The notes beneath the pieces were generated by a model, which did no database searches, was not told where the DNA came from, and saw nothing but the letters and a program-made list of their open reading frames with translations. Of a DNA stretch of 64,000 nt, positions 33,866-45,917 are shown in pieces. The DNA lies in the NCBI GenBank assembly GCA_026826555.1, contig JAKSZT010054399.1, positions 385,187 through 449,186 of the forward strand, given 5' to 3'. Both the position numbers and the translations under genes were made by a program. The DNA is from Tolypeutes matacus (taxonomy: Eukaryota; Chordata; Mammalia; Cingulata; Chlamyphoridae). Numbering within the stretch: the first letter of the stretch is position 1; each line of letters starts with the position of its first letter.

Positions 33866-34370
33866 TTTATCACTGAGTAGTGAACCCTTCTGAAGACTCA
33901 GTGGATTTAAACAATAGTCAATTATTAATTTTCCCCTGCCCTTGGTTTGTCTGGACTTCTCTGCTCATCTGGACTCGGCTCGGTTGATGCTGGGGGCTTG
34001 CTCAGGTACCTACAGTCGACTAGGGGGTTAGTGAGGGGCTGGCTGGTCTCAGATGGCTCGGCTGGGACCACTCACCTGTGCTCCTGTGGTCTCATCCTCC
34101 GGCAGGCTGGCCAGTGCTAGTTTCCGCAGGGGTCCAAGAGCAAGCAAAGTCCAATTGTGCAAGACAGCAAGCTCCGTTGCACAAGCACTTTGTCAGCCTC
34201 TTGGCTTGTGTCACATTGCTCAAAGCCCAGAGTCAGAAAGGAAGGGGATTATAAATTATAGACCAAAGTGCTTGGATACCAGGAGGCTGATAACTTGGGC
34301 CATTCATACAACCACTCTGCCATACCCTAGGCCAAGTCACGGTTGCATCTCAACAGAGTGACTGCAGTAG
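33865..34370 (-). mobile_element. MLT1-type MaLR LTR, antisense
   Basis: Layout of reversed MLT1-like LTR: 'gactcagtggatttaaacaa', 'ggctcggttgatgctggg', 'gcaagctccgttgcacaagc', 'caaagcccagagtcag', 'ggataccaggaggctg'. Matches in order the LTRs at 58201 and 60205. Confidence 0.7.
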
Positions 34371-34374
34371 CCCC

Positions 34375-34990
34375 ATTGTTACTTCCTGTTCCCACTCTAG
34401 ACCTACAATCCACTCCCACCTAATAGCCAGAATAATCTTTTATAATTGTAAATTGGATCATGTCACTCCACTGCTCAGAACCCTTCAATGGCTTCCCACT
34501 GTGCTTAGAATAAAATCCAAATTCCTACCAGGTCATAAACATTCAGACGCCCCTGCCTGTCTCTGTGACTTCTTCCTATAACCACTCTCCCTCTTCCCAC
34601 TCTACTCAGCCACTCTGTCTTCTTTCTGTTCCTCCGGCCTCAGGGTCCTTGTCCTCGGTGATCTCTCTGTCAGGAAGGCTTTGCCCCGGGTATTTGGGTG
34701 ACTGACCCCTTCTTAACCTTCATCCCTTTCTCCCAGAGCCTTTCCTGGTCATCCATGCTAAACTGACTGAGCCCCTTCACTCCCACGCCACAAACTCTGT
34801 CTTCTCTCCTTTTTTACAGCTTAGCATGTGAAATTCTTATGCCCTTTTATTTTTTCACTTCCCCTCTCCACCGGCGAGAACTTGAACTCTATGGGAGCAG
34901 AAGCCTTGTCAGTCTTGACCATTGTTATCTCCATGCACCTGTGATAGAGCTCGGCTCATGTAGACTCTCAGTCAATAGTTATTGAATAAA
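34375..34990 (+). mobile_element. L2 LINE 3' end
   Basis: L2 ORF2 C-terminal and 3' UTR in order: 'aattggatcatgtcactcc', 'gctcagaacccttcaatgg', 'cttcccactgtgctt', then 'gaacttgaactctatggg' and the tail 'agttattgaataaa'. Ancient and inactive. Confidence 0.85.
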
Positions 34991-35127
34991 AATAGTTTAA
35001 AGCCAGAAATATTGGCCTAACATGTCAAATACATGTACTCCGTGTCACTGATTCAGTTTTTGTGTATATTGCCTCTGGCCTCTATCATTTGCATCTTGAC
35101 TTCTGAGGACAATTCAAGTTGTTCATT

Positions 35128-35935
35128 TAAAATTCCAGTGGAAAATAGTTTGATAGTTCCTCCAAAAGTTAAACATAGAACTACTATATGACCCAGCAGT
35201 TCTACTTCTAGGTATATGCCCCAAAGAATTGAAAACAGGGACTCCGACATTTATACACCAATGTTCACAGCAGCATTATTTGTAAAAGCCAAAAGATGAA
35301 AACAGCTCAACTAATTGTCCATCAACACAAGAATGGATAGACAAAATGTAGTATATCCATGCAATGGGATATTATTCAGCTATAAAAAGGAATGAAAGGA
35401 AGCGGCTGTGGCTCAATCAGTAGGGCTCCCGTTTACCATATGGGAGGCCCCGGGTTCGGTTCCCGGGGCCTCCTGGTGAAGGCAAGCCCGCCCGCAGCAC
35501 GGCGTGGTGAGCTGACCCAGCGAGCACAAGCAGTAAGGGGGGGATAAATGAATAAATAAATTTTAAAAAATCTTAAAAAAAAAAGGAATGAAGTTCTGAT
35601 AGAGGCTACAGCATGGATGAACCTTGAAAACATGCTAATTGAAATAAGCCAGACATAAAAGGACAATATTGTATGATTCCACTTACATGAAATACCTAGA
35701 ATAAGCAAATTCATGGAGACAGAATGTAGATTAGAGGTTACTAGGGACTAGGGGAGGGGGAAAGGAGAGTTATTGCTTAAAGGGCACAGAGATTCTGTTT
35801 GTAATGATGATAAAGTGTTGGCAATGGATGGTGGTGATGGTTGCACAACATTGTGGATATAATTAATATCACTGAATTGTACACTTAAAATGGTTAAAAT
35901 GGTAAATTTTATGTTAACACCATTTAAAAAAAATC
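35128..35935 (+). mobile_element. L1M 3' end, sense, split by a SINE
   Basis: L1 ORF2 end and 3' UTR: 'tatgacccagcagttctac', 'tgttcacagcagcattattt', 'atattattcagctataaaaag', [SINE], 'gcatggatgaaccttgaaaac', 'ggagttattgcttaaaggg', 'cactgaattgtacac', then an A run near 35930. Removal of 35397-35579 and one duplication restores continuous L1. Confidence 0.88.
35397..35579 (+). mobile_element. DAS-III SINE monomer, well preserved
   Basis: 183 bp. The tRNA-derived head carries box A ('tggctcaatcagtaggg') and an intact box B ('gggttcggttccc', 35457-35469) of the RNA polymerase III promoter. The body has 'gacccagcgagcacaagcag' and the end is A-rich. Exact 13-bp duplication AAAAAGGAATGAA at 35384-35396 and 35580-35592. 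The family is known from armadillos and derives from a tRNA gene (tRNA-Ala by published description). This and the copy at 59260 are the youngest insertions in view. Confidence 0.95.
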
Positions 35936-35944
35936 CAGTAGCTT

Positions 35945-37550
35945 GTTCTGTAGTGGAACACTATAACAATATAGCAACCAAATGATGTATAGTTTTGGTC
36001 CATAGACCATCTAAAAAAGTATATTCTCCGAGAACAGAATTTCCCTTTCCAGATTCTAGCCTCTTTTTGCCATGTTGAGTTCTGCCTCTTGATGAGATCT
36101 ATGTGCTTTTCTTTGGGCCTCTGCAAATATCTAAGCCTCTACCGACAGTCACTCAGACTAATATTTTAAAACGCTTTCCTTTGTCTCTCTCCTGCCAAAA
36201 ACCTTTCTCTCCTTGCTCTTCCTCTGTCTGTCCTTCAAGGCCCTCCATGATTGGGTCTCATCAAGCCTTATGGACAAAGGACTCCACTCATATCTGACTA
36301 GTCACCCCAGGGCCCCATCAACACCCTATGCTTCTGCAGAGCCCTTGCACATCTTCATCACATGTGGAATAAACTCCCCTTGCCTCAGAGCAGAACTGGA
36401 AACATTTTCGGGGCAAGGGGTAATGAACCTCAAGCTTCAAGCCCCTTCACATGCACGGGCCCTTTCCAAGGCTCCAGGAGAGGCCTTAGCATTGTGTTGA
36501 CATGTTTACTGCAAAGGAAGAAAAACTAAGAAGTCCTAACAACAGCTATCAAGACCACTTCCCTAGCGTTGGGTGGTGATGGATGGCCATGGACATATGG
36601 GATCCAGCTTATGGAAGGTAAGTTGGGCAAACATTTAGTTTTGGTTGAGTAGGATATATTTATGTGGTTGACAGCCACTTCCACATATTGTTAGGTTATT
36701 GCTGGACTTTCTGGTATAGGAATGGATTCCAGGAATCCTCTTACTGCTAGAGCTACTGACATCCCTGGCTACTGAGGCACAAAGTGCAAGGCCAGAGGTC
36801 AGTTAGGATGCATGTCTCCTTTGGCACTTGGCACCTGGCAAATACATGGAAAGTGAAAGAGAAGCAAGGTATACAATGCAGGGAGCCAGGAAGTAGTCTA
36901 TGAAAAATTCTTCCAAACACCAAATGTAGAAAAATTTAAGCTGAGTATTCAGTTTTCATAGATGTTGAATCAAAACAGAAGTTCTCTTCTCTCTGGAATA
37001 TAGTCTATAATGCATGTATATAATTACACATGCCCTGTACATTTCCCCCTATTTTGACTGGAATCACATAAAATGGAAATTATCAGAATTCCTGTTTTTA
37101 TAGGGCATACACCTGTAACAGTACTATAAACAAGTTCATCTTGTGAAGTCACATATTTTATGTATCCCAACTATCAATAATAAAAAGCAAATTTCAATTA
37201 AACCTGCAAGAGGAAAGACTGAATTATCTTTCTATTTTCTCCATAGAAAATGTTAGAAAATCAATGTCATATTAAGAAGCAATCCAAGAGCATATAGTTA
37301 GAAAGTAGGAAAAAATATGGCAGTGGTATGTCAGGCAATTGAATAATAAAATAGTAGTACATTATATTTTTAGATTTTGTCAGCTTCAATTTTTGAATTT
37401 GTACTATTTCTTTGTACCTAATTTTATATTCATGCATCTTTATTCTGCCTTTAAAACAGAACCTAAAAATTGTATAAGCTTCAGCCCCCATAAAGCCTGG
37501 GTTTTCTGGCAAAAACAAAACACAATTTATTATCTCAATAAGTGAGCTTA
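35945..37550. other. Mostly unique sequence, no gene supported
   Basis: Includes 36170-36500, a pyrimidine-rich stretch with overlapping 64- and 95-codon frames that resembles decayed L2-like sequence. No other repeat recognised. Confidence 0.4.
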
Positions 37551-37552
37551 AC

Positions 37553-37750
37553 ACAATAATAATAATTCTTATGAGTTGAGTGTCTGCTATGTGCCTGACA
37601 TTATTCTAGACACTTTAGATAATTCTCTTATTTAATCCTTAAAACAAATCCATCTGTCGATATGATTCTTATTTAAGTGAGTTTCAGAAAAATGAAGTCA
37701 TTTGCTCAAAGTCACACAGTTCAAACTAGTTCCATGTCATTTTGCAGCCT
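37553..37750 (-). mobile_element. MIR SINE, antisense
   Basis: 'gtgtctgctatgtgcctgac', 'ttctagacactttaga', 'cttatttaatccttaaaac', 'aagtcacacagttc' in reversed MIR order. Confidence 0.82.
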
Positions 37751-37754
37751 GTGC

Positions 37755-39560
37755 TTCACCCAGCATGCTTTGTCCCTGTTAGCTTCCATGTTACCTGGTT
37801 TCGTTAGGCACTTAACTACATTTTTTCTTATGTTTCCTGCCTGCTGCTTTATGTTTGTGCTCCTTGACTCCATATATAATAAGTTCCTTGAATATAAATA
37901 ATAGAATCCAAATTTCTTCCATATCACTCTCAACATATGGCAGAGAGCTGGGCTTGCGGGGTACTCTCTTTAGTTCTTGACAATTAAAATTGATTAGCAG
38001 TCACACCTGTCTGGAAATTGTCCCAAGGAAAGTAGAAGAACCAGCTCAGGAATAAATGGGAAACATTTTTTTTTCCTGCCTTAATACAATGCTGTAACAT
38101 GGCCCTGGTGAAGGAAATCACCAGTTTTCAAGTTGGTATTTATAAGGCATGCATGTGCATTTAGAAGCTACAGGTAGGCTTTGGGTTTCTGTTCTGAGCC
38201 ATCGCTGCTAGAGAATACATGTGTGAAAGACCAGTTACCATAGCAACCAGCTCCGCAAGAATTTTTTTCTTTGGTTTGTGAATTCAGATCAATAAATGTT
38301 TATAAATAACTCTCCGATTGGCCAAGAGAAGTGAAATCTTAAGCCAGAACAATCCTTCTGTCCTATGACTCTGAGTCACAGACATGCTGGCCATATTCTG
38401 GGGACAGAAAAAGGCTATACATGGAATAAACAATTGGCCACATCTTTTTCTCTGTGAGAACACTTAGGAAAAACCCTCTGAGTGAAAACTCAGTTTCACA
38501 TGCTTTCCGACAACAAAGAATCCAAAGTACGCGCATCCAAGGAGCATGAGAGGGAACTGAAGAAAGCGCTGACTTTGGCAATGCAGATGCTAGATGGGAA
38601 AGAAGACATTGATGCAGATGGACCTTAAATGCTTCTACTGCCCTTCAAGTGGAGTAGGTAGAGACATTATTCTGCACCTGTGGGTTATATATGCATATAC
38701 GATATGCAAGGGGAATTCGTACAAAAGAAGAATTCAGTCTGAAGAGTCCTCAACAGAAATCCAATCAGGCCCACCAGCCAGTGCAGGGATTCTTTCTATA
38801 GCATCCTTCACAGATGGTCAAACAGCCTTTACCGGGATATTTTTAGTGGAAGGGAAAGTCGTTTTCCTCTAATCTCTATCTAGTAGCTGTTAAATTTATT
38901 TCCTGAGCCAAAATCTCCCCCCACCCCTACCCCTTAACTTCCATCCGTTGGTCTTTAGGATATTCTTTGGCACGCCATAGACCAAACTCGTCTGTTTCCT
39001 CCTCTCCGTGACTGCCCTTCAAACCTTCGCAAGCAGCCATCTTGTCTTTCTTTAGTCTCCTCTTATTACTGATGTGGTTCCAACTTCTTCCGTCTCCTGG
39101 TTTCTTTCCTTCCCTTGTTCTTCTCAAAATGAGGACTCTTAGAATGATCTGTGCAAATCTCCAGGTGTAGGTCAAGCATGTCAGAGGATACTGAAAAGAT
39201 GTCCTGTGCTTTGTGTATCTGTGGACATGGCTGAGTTTATAGCTGTTTGTTTTTATTAGGCACACTGATCTGCTGGCACATATTAAGCCTGTGGTAGGGT
39301 AAACCCAGGATGCCCCATCTCAGAATCGGAACAACCAACTAGGACAGGGATTCCCTGGCAAGCCAAAGTCTGAAAAGCAAAATGGAACAGCCCTTCTGAT
39401 CATTTTGGCAAAGATTTTAACTGGCTAACAAAGTAGAGAAGGAGTAACTATCCATAAGGTGTGGTTTGAAAGGGCTTAGAGAAGAGCCTCTTGCCCCAAA
39501 ATATCTCACTCACTCAAATGCCAAATTGGCTGGATTTTACCATTAGAAACATTAAATATA
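37755..39560. other. Repeat-poor block, no gene supported
   Basis: About 1.8 kb without a clear repeat. It contains the X-box-like site at 38234. Frames at 38363-38581, 38594-38872 and 38927-39265 show no known domain. Confidence 0.4.
38234..38247. promoter_or_regulatory. Candidate RFX X-box
   Basis: GTTACCATAGCAAC: two inverted half-sites GTTACC and AGCAAC with a two-base spacer, close to the RFX consensus GTTGCCATGGCAAC. RFX factors bind such sites, for example upstream of cilium genes. It sits in a repeat-poor stretch with no nearby gene start visible. Confidence 0.35.
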
Positions 39561-39564
39561 TCGT

Positions 39565-39641
39565 ATCACTCAGGATTCTTCTTCAGAGAAACAGAACCAA
39601 CAGGATATATATAATATATATAATATGTATAATATGTATAT

Positions 39642-39673
<32 letters not shown>

Positions 39674-39980
39674 TGCACAAACACATGATTGCAGGAGTTG
39701 GCAAGTCTAAAATCTGTGCCACAGGATTGCGGATGAGAAACTCAGGCAGGAGTGGACAATGCAGTCTTGAGGCAGAATTTCTTCTTGGAGAAACCTCAGT
39801 TTTTCCTCTTAAGGCCCTCAACTGATAGGATAAGGCCCACCCATGCAGGGTAATTTCCTTTATTTAAAGTCAAGGGATTTAGATGTTAACCACATCTACA
39901 AAATACCTTGTCAGTAATACTTCGATTAGTGTTTGATGAAATAACTGGGTATAAAGCAGCCAAGTTGTATTAACCATCAC
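39565..39980 (-). repeat. Ancient placental repeat (probably LTR class) with TA/CA microsatellite
   Basis: 'ttcttcagagaaacagaacc', 'gttggcaagtctaaaatctg', 'ctcttaaggccctcaactg', 'gatttagatgttaaccac', 'gtgtttgatgaaataactggg' form a common mammalian repeat layout that I recognise but cannot name with certainty. A TA then CA microsatellite (39601-39690) sits near its left end, as is usual in this family. The frames at 39491-39825 come from that run. Confidence 0.55.
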
Positions 39981-40960
39981 ACATCTGGCTATTTTTTCCC
40001 CAAGGGGCATATTAAATCACTACCAATTAGTGTGAATGAGATGATCCCATTTCTTTCCTTAAGGAAGAAGGAGACTCTGGGATAGTAGGAAAGCTCTAAC
40101 TACCTAGATTTGGAGGGACGGAAGAGGAATTAAAATAGGGGGAAGTGGCTTGTAATGAAATAGGAGGAGCCTGGAAGACTCATTTCATTGGCTTTACAGG
40201 TTTGCCTGGGACCAGCCTCGCCCCATTGTTAGTGGTCTTCTGGCCGGGGCAGGATCACAAACCCAAATGAACACCAAGGAAAGAGACAGGAGGTAGAAGA
40301 GAGATAATAAATGGTAAAGGAACCTGAGACCAGAGGGAGACGTGGGAAGATTAGAAACTGGAGAGTTCCACTAAAAGGGGCAACTATGGCTCAGCTCCAG
40401 ATAAATATTGCAAAGGAAGAACGAAGGACCCATTTTGGCAGATCTTTCCAATTTTCAGAAATCTGGAGTTTTATGCAAAATCTTCCTGTTGGGAATGATG
40501 ACCAACACTCAGGACCCAGCAATAAAAGTCTGCCCCCAGAAGGGCTGGGGCTACCAGTTGTGTGGCCTCTCCTGTTAGGGTATCTATCAATAGGCTCTCG
40601 ATCTAAACCTAGGTCAGCAGCTGTAAGTGGCAAGACCCCTGAAATAGTAGCTTGAACAAGAGAGACGTTTCCGCCTCACACCTCAAGCCTAGAGGGCTTT
40701 CAAGGTGTCCGCTTGGAGAGCTTGATGGGTGTCTCCTGGATGTGACGCACAGACTGGATGATGTCTGGCAACTCACATTTGAACACCCCAAGATCAGGAT
40801 GGGGTGTCTGTCTGCCTGTGATAGGAGAGCAGAGAGCAACACTACGTTGGGAGCCAGCTGTACTTGTGTGTGTGTGTGTGCACACGTGAGTGTGTTATCC
40901 AAGCATGCCTGAAAAAGTTATGGAACTGAAGACGGAGAAGTATTGGATTCCTCTAGGTTC
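39980..40960. other. No gene supported
   Basis: Unique-looking, with overlapping frames on both strands at 40311-40912 that lack known motifs. A short TG run is at about 40866-40880. Confidence 0.4.
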
Positions 40961-40964
40961 TTGG

Positions 40965-41395
40965 TTATGATGCATAAAAGAATTTATGAACACACCAATT
41001 TAGTTAGGCCAGTGAAAAGAATTTATTTGAGAAATGGGAGAAAGAACAGAGCTTGCTCAGAAATGGGAGGGAAAGATGGAAATACACAGCGAGATTTGGT
41101 GTGGGCTCCTCTGGGCAGAGAGAGCGATCTGGCTTGAGCTTTATTAAGGGATTGATTAGCCCTCTCATTATTAATCCTAAGGGGAGGGGCCCCAGCTATT
41201 ATTGGCTACCCGGTCCCGGAAAGAGAAACTGGGACCCAAGGTTACACTCAAGGTCCCAGCGAGGTCTTGCAGGCATGTGGTCTGCTGGCCTTGCGGTCTG
41301 CTGGCCATCTTGTGACTCGTTTTCTCCTCGTTTCCCTGAATAACCTGCTTCAGAACCTGTCTGAGAGTCCATCCAGGGGCAGAGAAAGACCTAGA
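40965..41395 (-). mobile_element. Probable ERV LTR, antisense
   Basis: 'gtgaaaagaatttatttgag' near the left end looks like a reversed polyadenylation region. The GC-rich body with 'gaggggccccagctattattgg' is unlike the MaLR LTRs nearby. Suggests an ERV LTR read backwards. Ends and family are not established. Confidence 0.35.
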
Positions 41396-41539
41396 TCGCG
41401 GAGGAGGTTAGAAGAGGATGTGGAGAGAGAAAAAAAAACAAACAAAACTTTTGTCTTTAGCCCATTCAATAAAAGTTACAAACACACATACATATACATA
41501 TACAAACGGTTTTCTTTACCCACTATCTTAACCTTCTTT

Positions 41540-42460
41540 ATATTATTAAAAGATATTTCCTGGAGATCTTTCCACATCAGTAGCAGCCTCATTTTTCCTC
41601 CCAGCTACGTGGTCAATTATATGGCTAGCCCATAATTTATTTAAACCAGTCCCCTATTGATGGACATTCATTCTGACTTTTTACTGCCATCAGTAATGCT
41701 ACAGTAAATTTCCTTGTTCACTTGCAATTTTGCTGTTTAAATGTATCTGTAGGATAATTATTAAAGAGGAATTTCTGACAAAACAGTACGTGCATTTTAC
41801 ATTGTGAAAGAAGTTACCAAATTGCCCTCCAAACAGGTAACACGGATTTATATGGTCATCAGCAATGCTTGCTACAAGAAGAATTGTCCGTGAGAACTTG
41901 TTAGAAATACGAGTTCTCAGGCCACACCCCAGCCCTACTCAGTCCGAATCTGCATATCTCCAGGTGCTGTGTGTGCAATTTGAGAACCCCTGGACTTTCT
42001 TCCATGATAGCTGCCAATCTGCCTGCCACTATATTTCTTTGCATTTGCTTTATTTAGTATGAGAGAAATTGAGCATCTTATTATGTGTTTAAAAGCCATT
42101 TGTAGTTGCCTGCGTGAGAACTGTCATACCTTTTGCCCACTTCCTACCGGCTTGCGCACTTTTACTTTTTGAGTTGGATCAGTCCTTATCTATTAAAGAC
42201 ATTAGTCCTCTGTGATCTAAGTTGCAAATATTTTTCTCAGTTTGTCGGTTGTCTTTTGAATTTGTCATTTTTTTCTCTGCTCTGAGGAATTTTTTATTCT
42301 CTCTAATTAAATTGATTGTTTTTAGAAGATCTGTGTTCTGAGCTGCAGAAAATCCTTGCCCACTCTGTGATTATTTTATTTTAAATTCTGGTTCCTTCTA
42401 ATACTTTGTGATTTTATTGTTTACATATAAATATGTTTTCTATCGAGAATGTTTCTCTGC
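41540..42460 (-). mobile_element. Old L1M, antisense, split by MER5
   Basis: Reversed L1M: 'ggacattcattctgactttt', 'ccaaattgccctccaaac', then after the MER5 'gcatcttattatgtgtttaaa', 'cagtttgtcggttgtcttttg', 'cagaaaatccttgccca'. Confidence 0.75.
41866..41992 (-). mobile_element. MER5A-type hAT MITE fragment, antisense
   Basis: 'gagaacttgttagaaatacg', 'caggccacaccccagcc', 'tttgagaacccctgg' are reversed MER5A phrases. Its position inside L1M dates it after that L1. Confidence 0.75.
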
Positions 42461-42953
42461 ACAAGGAATGAGATGTGGATTTATTTTTTTCCAGGTGCCT
42501 GCCCCCTGGTCCTACTAACATTTCTTGAACAAGCACCTTTTCCAGTTTATTTGAAGTGATACTTTCATGGTTTTCTAAATTTCCCTATGGGAGCTATCAA
42601 GTACTTACCGTATCATGCTGCCTTTTGATTATAATCCAGATTCTCTACTAAACTGCTACTTGTGCTCTCCCAGATATATGCTTCTGACTTGAGGTCAGGA
42701 GTTTACCTGCCTTGCATCCCATTCCCTTAGAGATCAGTGTTCCTCCAGGTGACAACTGCTCTAGTTAAGGAAATACAAGGTGAAGGCTTACCAGGGGGCG
42801 GGAGGCGTGTTTTTAGAAATAATGCTTTAAAACAAGAAGTTAACTGAAAAGAATGTGAAATTCTAGAATAGACTGGGTTTTTAGAATTTATTATGATGTC
42901 ACAGAAGCAGCAGTTTACTGTGTCTTCCCAATCCTAGTTCCTTGGGTGTTGAC

Positions 42954-43371
42954 TGTCTTAGTTTGCCAGAGTTGCTATGACAAATGCTGCACACTGGTTG
43001 GCTTAGCAACAGGAAGTTGTCTCCCGGTTTTGGAGGCTTGAAGTCCAACATTAGGGTGAGTAAAGGCCAGGCTTTCTCCTGGAGCCGGCAGCTTTTGGGG
43101 GCTGGCAATCCTGCGCCAAGGCACTCTCTAGCTCTCCTCTGGGCCTCTTCTGTCTTCTGGCTTCTTCTGGGGCTTCCTCCGATGCATGACATTTCTTCTC
43201 TTTCCAGGGCCTCCAGCCATATGGATTAAGACCCACTCTAACCCTATTTGGCCACACCTTCACTCCTCCTAACACTGTCACAGATCCTATTTACAGCGGG
43301 TCCATGCACACAGGCCTGGAGGCTGGTACCTGAACATGCCTTTTATGGGGGACCTGATTCAATCCCCAACA
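42954..43371 (-). mobile_element. MLT1A/MST-type MaLR solo LTR, antisense
   Basis: 418 bp, TGTCTTAGTTTGCCAGAGTT to CAATCCCCAACA. 'tggaggcttgaagtccaac' and 'ggattaagacccactc' are the reversed MLT1 landmarks. Flanks GTTGAC and GTTATC may be an eroded duplication. Frames on both strands at 42899-43281 are shadows. Confidence 0.8.
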
Positions 43372-43840
43372 GTTATCTACACTCCTTCTACTGCTGCCTC
43401 GATCATGGTTTTGTTTCTTCCTTTCCTTCTTCCTCTATTGCCTTCTCGCCTCCGATTCAGTCATATTTTTTTTCTTGAATCACAAAATAAAGGTCATTAA
43501 AATAAGTTTCTTGACAAAGTCCCTTTAGCATCTGTCTCTAATTTTAAAGAAATTTGGAGGTGAACCGTGATAACATTAAAAACACTGGAACTCAAATCTC
43601 TTAAAAATAACAATATCAGTTTCTGCCACATGTTCTTATAATATTCCTTTTAATTATGATCCAGTTATTTTCTCTGATGACATTAAATGAACACAGGACA
43701 TGACCAAAACGAGGCTGGCTTCTTGTGCTTGTCGAGATCTTACAAACATGCTTGTCTACAGATGACTCTAAAAAGTAGGCAGTTTTCCATTGAGAAGGGA
43801 AATGCATGGAATTAAATTGAGCATTCCTTCTTAAGGACCC
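43372..43840. other. No gene or clear repeat seen
   Basis: AT-rich. The minus frame at 43616-43843 has no known motif. Confidence 0.4.
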
Positions 43841-43844
43841 CATA

Positions 43845-44800
43845 CATTTATTTTTATTTTTTAAATTATTTTTAAAGAAGCTTTAGATTATATACATGAT
43901 ATATCAAAAATATAGGGGGATTCCCATAGAGCCCACCCTCTCCCCCTCCCACACCTTCCCCAGTAACAACATCTTTCATTAGTGTGGTACATTTTTTACA
44001 ACTGATGAACACAAATGGAAGCATTGCTACCAACCATGTTCTATAGTCCACATTATAGTTTACACTGCACTGCACAATTTTATAGGTTTTGATAAAATGT
44101 ATAATGGCCTGTATCCGTCATTGCAGTGTCATGCAGAACAATTCCAATGTCCCCAAAATGCCCCATGTTACACCTATTCTTCTCTCTCCCTCCCCTCAGA
44201 ACCTCTGGAGACCACTGTCTTTTTATCAATGTTACAAGTTCTTCCACTGCTAGAATTGTAATAAGTCTACTTTAGTCTATACTTGCAGCCCCCCCACCCC
44301 CTTATGTTTGTTCATTCCTCAATATTGAGGATTTTAGGATGGTGATGCCCACTCTGCTTCTGATTGAGAGGGGGCTTAGAACCCTGAGGCAGATGGATGG
44401 AACTGTCTTGCTTGCAGTTGTAGCTACTCTGTTTTTTGGGATGGGCGTTGTCCATCATCATCATTTTGTTAGTTGTTCTGGGCGAGTCCCATGAACTGGA
44501 GAGTGGGTGTTGCAACTCTGCTGAGATTCAGGGCTCAACTGGCATAGGAACAGATGAAGATTTAAGTCTCTTGTATATATATTTAACGATTATAATGTTA
44601 ATTGTAGGTTCAAATAAAAGGGGCAGAAGAGCCATGTATAGGGAAATTATAAATGAGTCTAACTCTGTTACATTGGGGAAAATATATTCCAAGGTAATTA
44701 GGCACCACTGATAGGGTGCCGAATTCCTGAGATTGTCTGCCCTGCCTGTAGTGTCTAGATGTCTCTAGAGCCTTCAGGAGCACCTTACATTTTAATAATA
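43845..44800 (-). mobile_element. Xenarthran L1 3' end, antisense
   Basis: After a T/A-rich start (reversed tail) come 'gggggattcccatagagccc', 'cattagtgtggtacatt', 'actatagtccacattatag'-type blocks shared with other L1 3' ends. A longer section, 44320-44760 ('ggtgatgcccactctgcttc', 'ctgagattcagggctcaac'), I associate with xenarthran L1 but cannot verify. Frames 44312-44711 lie in it. Confidence 0.55.
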
Positions 44801-45059
44801 TTTTAGTTTGGAAGGAGAAGCCCCATTAAACCCATTAAACCCTAAATTTAGGAGGATATGCTTAATTCCCTCATCCCTAATCATGATCATTTTTCTCTTA
44901 CCCATTTTGGAACAATTTTATGTGCCCTCCTTTTGTCAGACTCATGTGAATTTTGCAAGCCTGCAATTTGCAGACACTGTTGTTACTGAAACTGTCAGCA
45001 ACAAGCATGTATTAACAAAATGCGCGGTGTGTTGAAATCAGTTCCCTGAGCAGGGACTC

Positions 45060-45560
45060 TGTGTGAAGGGACCTTGGAGAAGGGTGGGTGCTTGGGATCA
45101 CCCCTACTGTCTTAGCCTGGAAAAGCAGAGCCTGGGACGTGGGCTGGTATGTGCAGCTGATACACTACGGAAATTGATCCCAAGGAATAGGGCTCTGGGG
45201 GGAGCGGTACAAAGAAAGAAAGGAGGCATCGCTCTCACTGGAGGCCTCTGGGATACTTTTTAGAATCTGCTTGGGGACCATCCACCAGAGAAGGAGGAGG
45301 GTATGTCCACCCCTGGCTTGGCCTCCGTTGCTCAGGATAGTCCAGGGTGTCGCCATCCTCCCAGTCTCAGGCCCGTGTGGGGCAGAGTGGCTGGGTGGTC
45401 TCCGCAGGAGTCAAGGCGGTCAGCAAGGGACAGGCCACTCGGCTGGGGCTACACCTAAGCCACGGCCACCACAATGGCCAGAGCAGAATGATGTGCTGAG
45501 AGGACACAAAAGCTGTCCTCCCCGTAAACACCAGGAAGCCTATCCCTAAACCTTGCTGGG
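45060..45560 (-). repeat. Probable ancient LTR-class repeat, GC-rich
   Basis: 'ctggaaaagcagagcctggg', 'aaattgatcccaaggaatag', 'ggggcagagtggctgggtgg' recall a dispersed mammalian repeat of LTR type that I cannot name. The dense overlapping frames at 45063-45690 on both strands follow from high GC. Confidence 0.35.
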
Positions 45561-45917
45561 CTTCTGGCCACAGTCTACCACCTGTTGCTAATGTTGAATT
45601 TTGGGATGGGCATGAACGTGCCATTTCAAGATGGCCACAGCAAACACGTTGAGTGCCAGCGCACCGCGCCTTCGCGGCTTCCAGCCACACCTCTCGGTGA
45701 CCCCGAGATGCACTGGCAGAATCTTGAGAGCAGGAGGCCCAGAGGCCAGGCCACCCAACCAGGACTTACCACCTTCTCCACTCAGGAAGTGCCCGAGGGC
45801 TTCTGTAGTGCCACAGACCATTTCTGCCTACTCATACCTGCCAGCCCTTGGTGCTAATAAAAGAAACATCAACCATTGTAGGGAAATAAGCCCAGAGGAT
45901 TTGTGGTTACCTGCTTT
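45560..45917. other. GC-rich DNA, no gene supported
   Basis: Frames of 77-139 codons on both strands (45585-46050) overlap each other and run into the SINE that follows. No splice sites or motifs to favour one. Confidence 0.35.

Noticed and set aside
35397..35470. tRNA gene suggested by intact box A and box B
   Set aside because: The unit is the head of a DAS-III SINE with A-rich tail and target duplication. It is tRNA-derived but not a tRNA gene.
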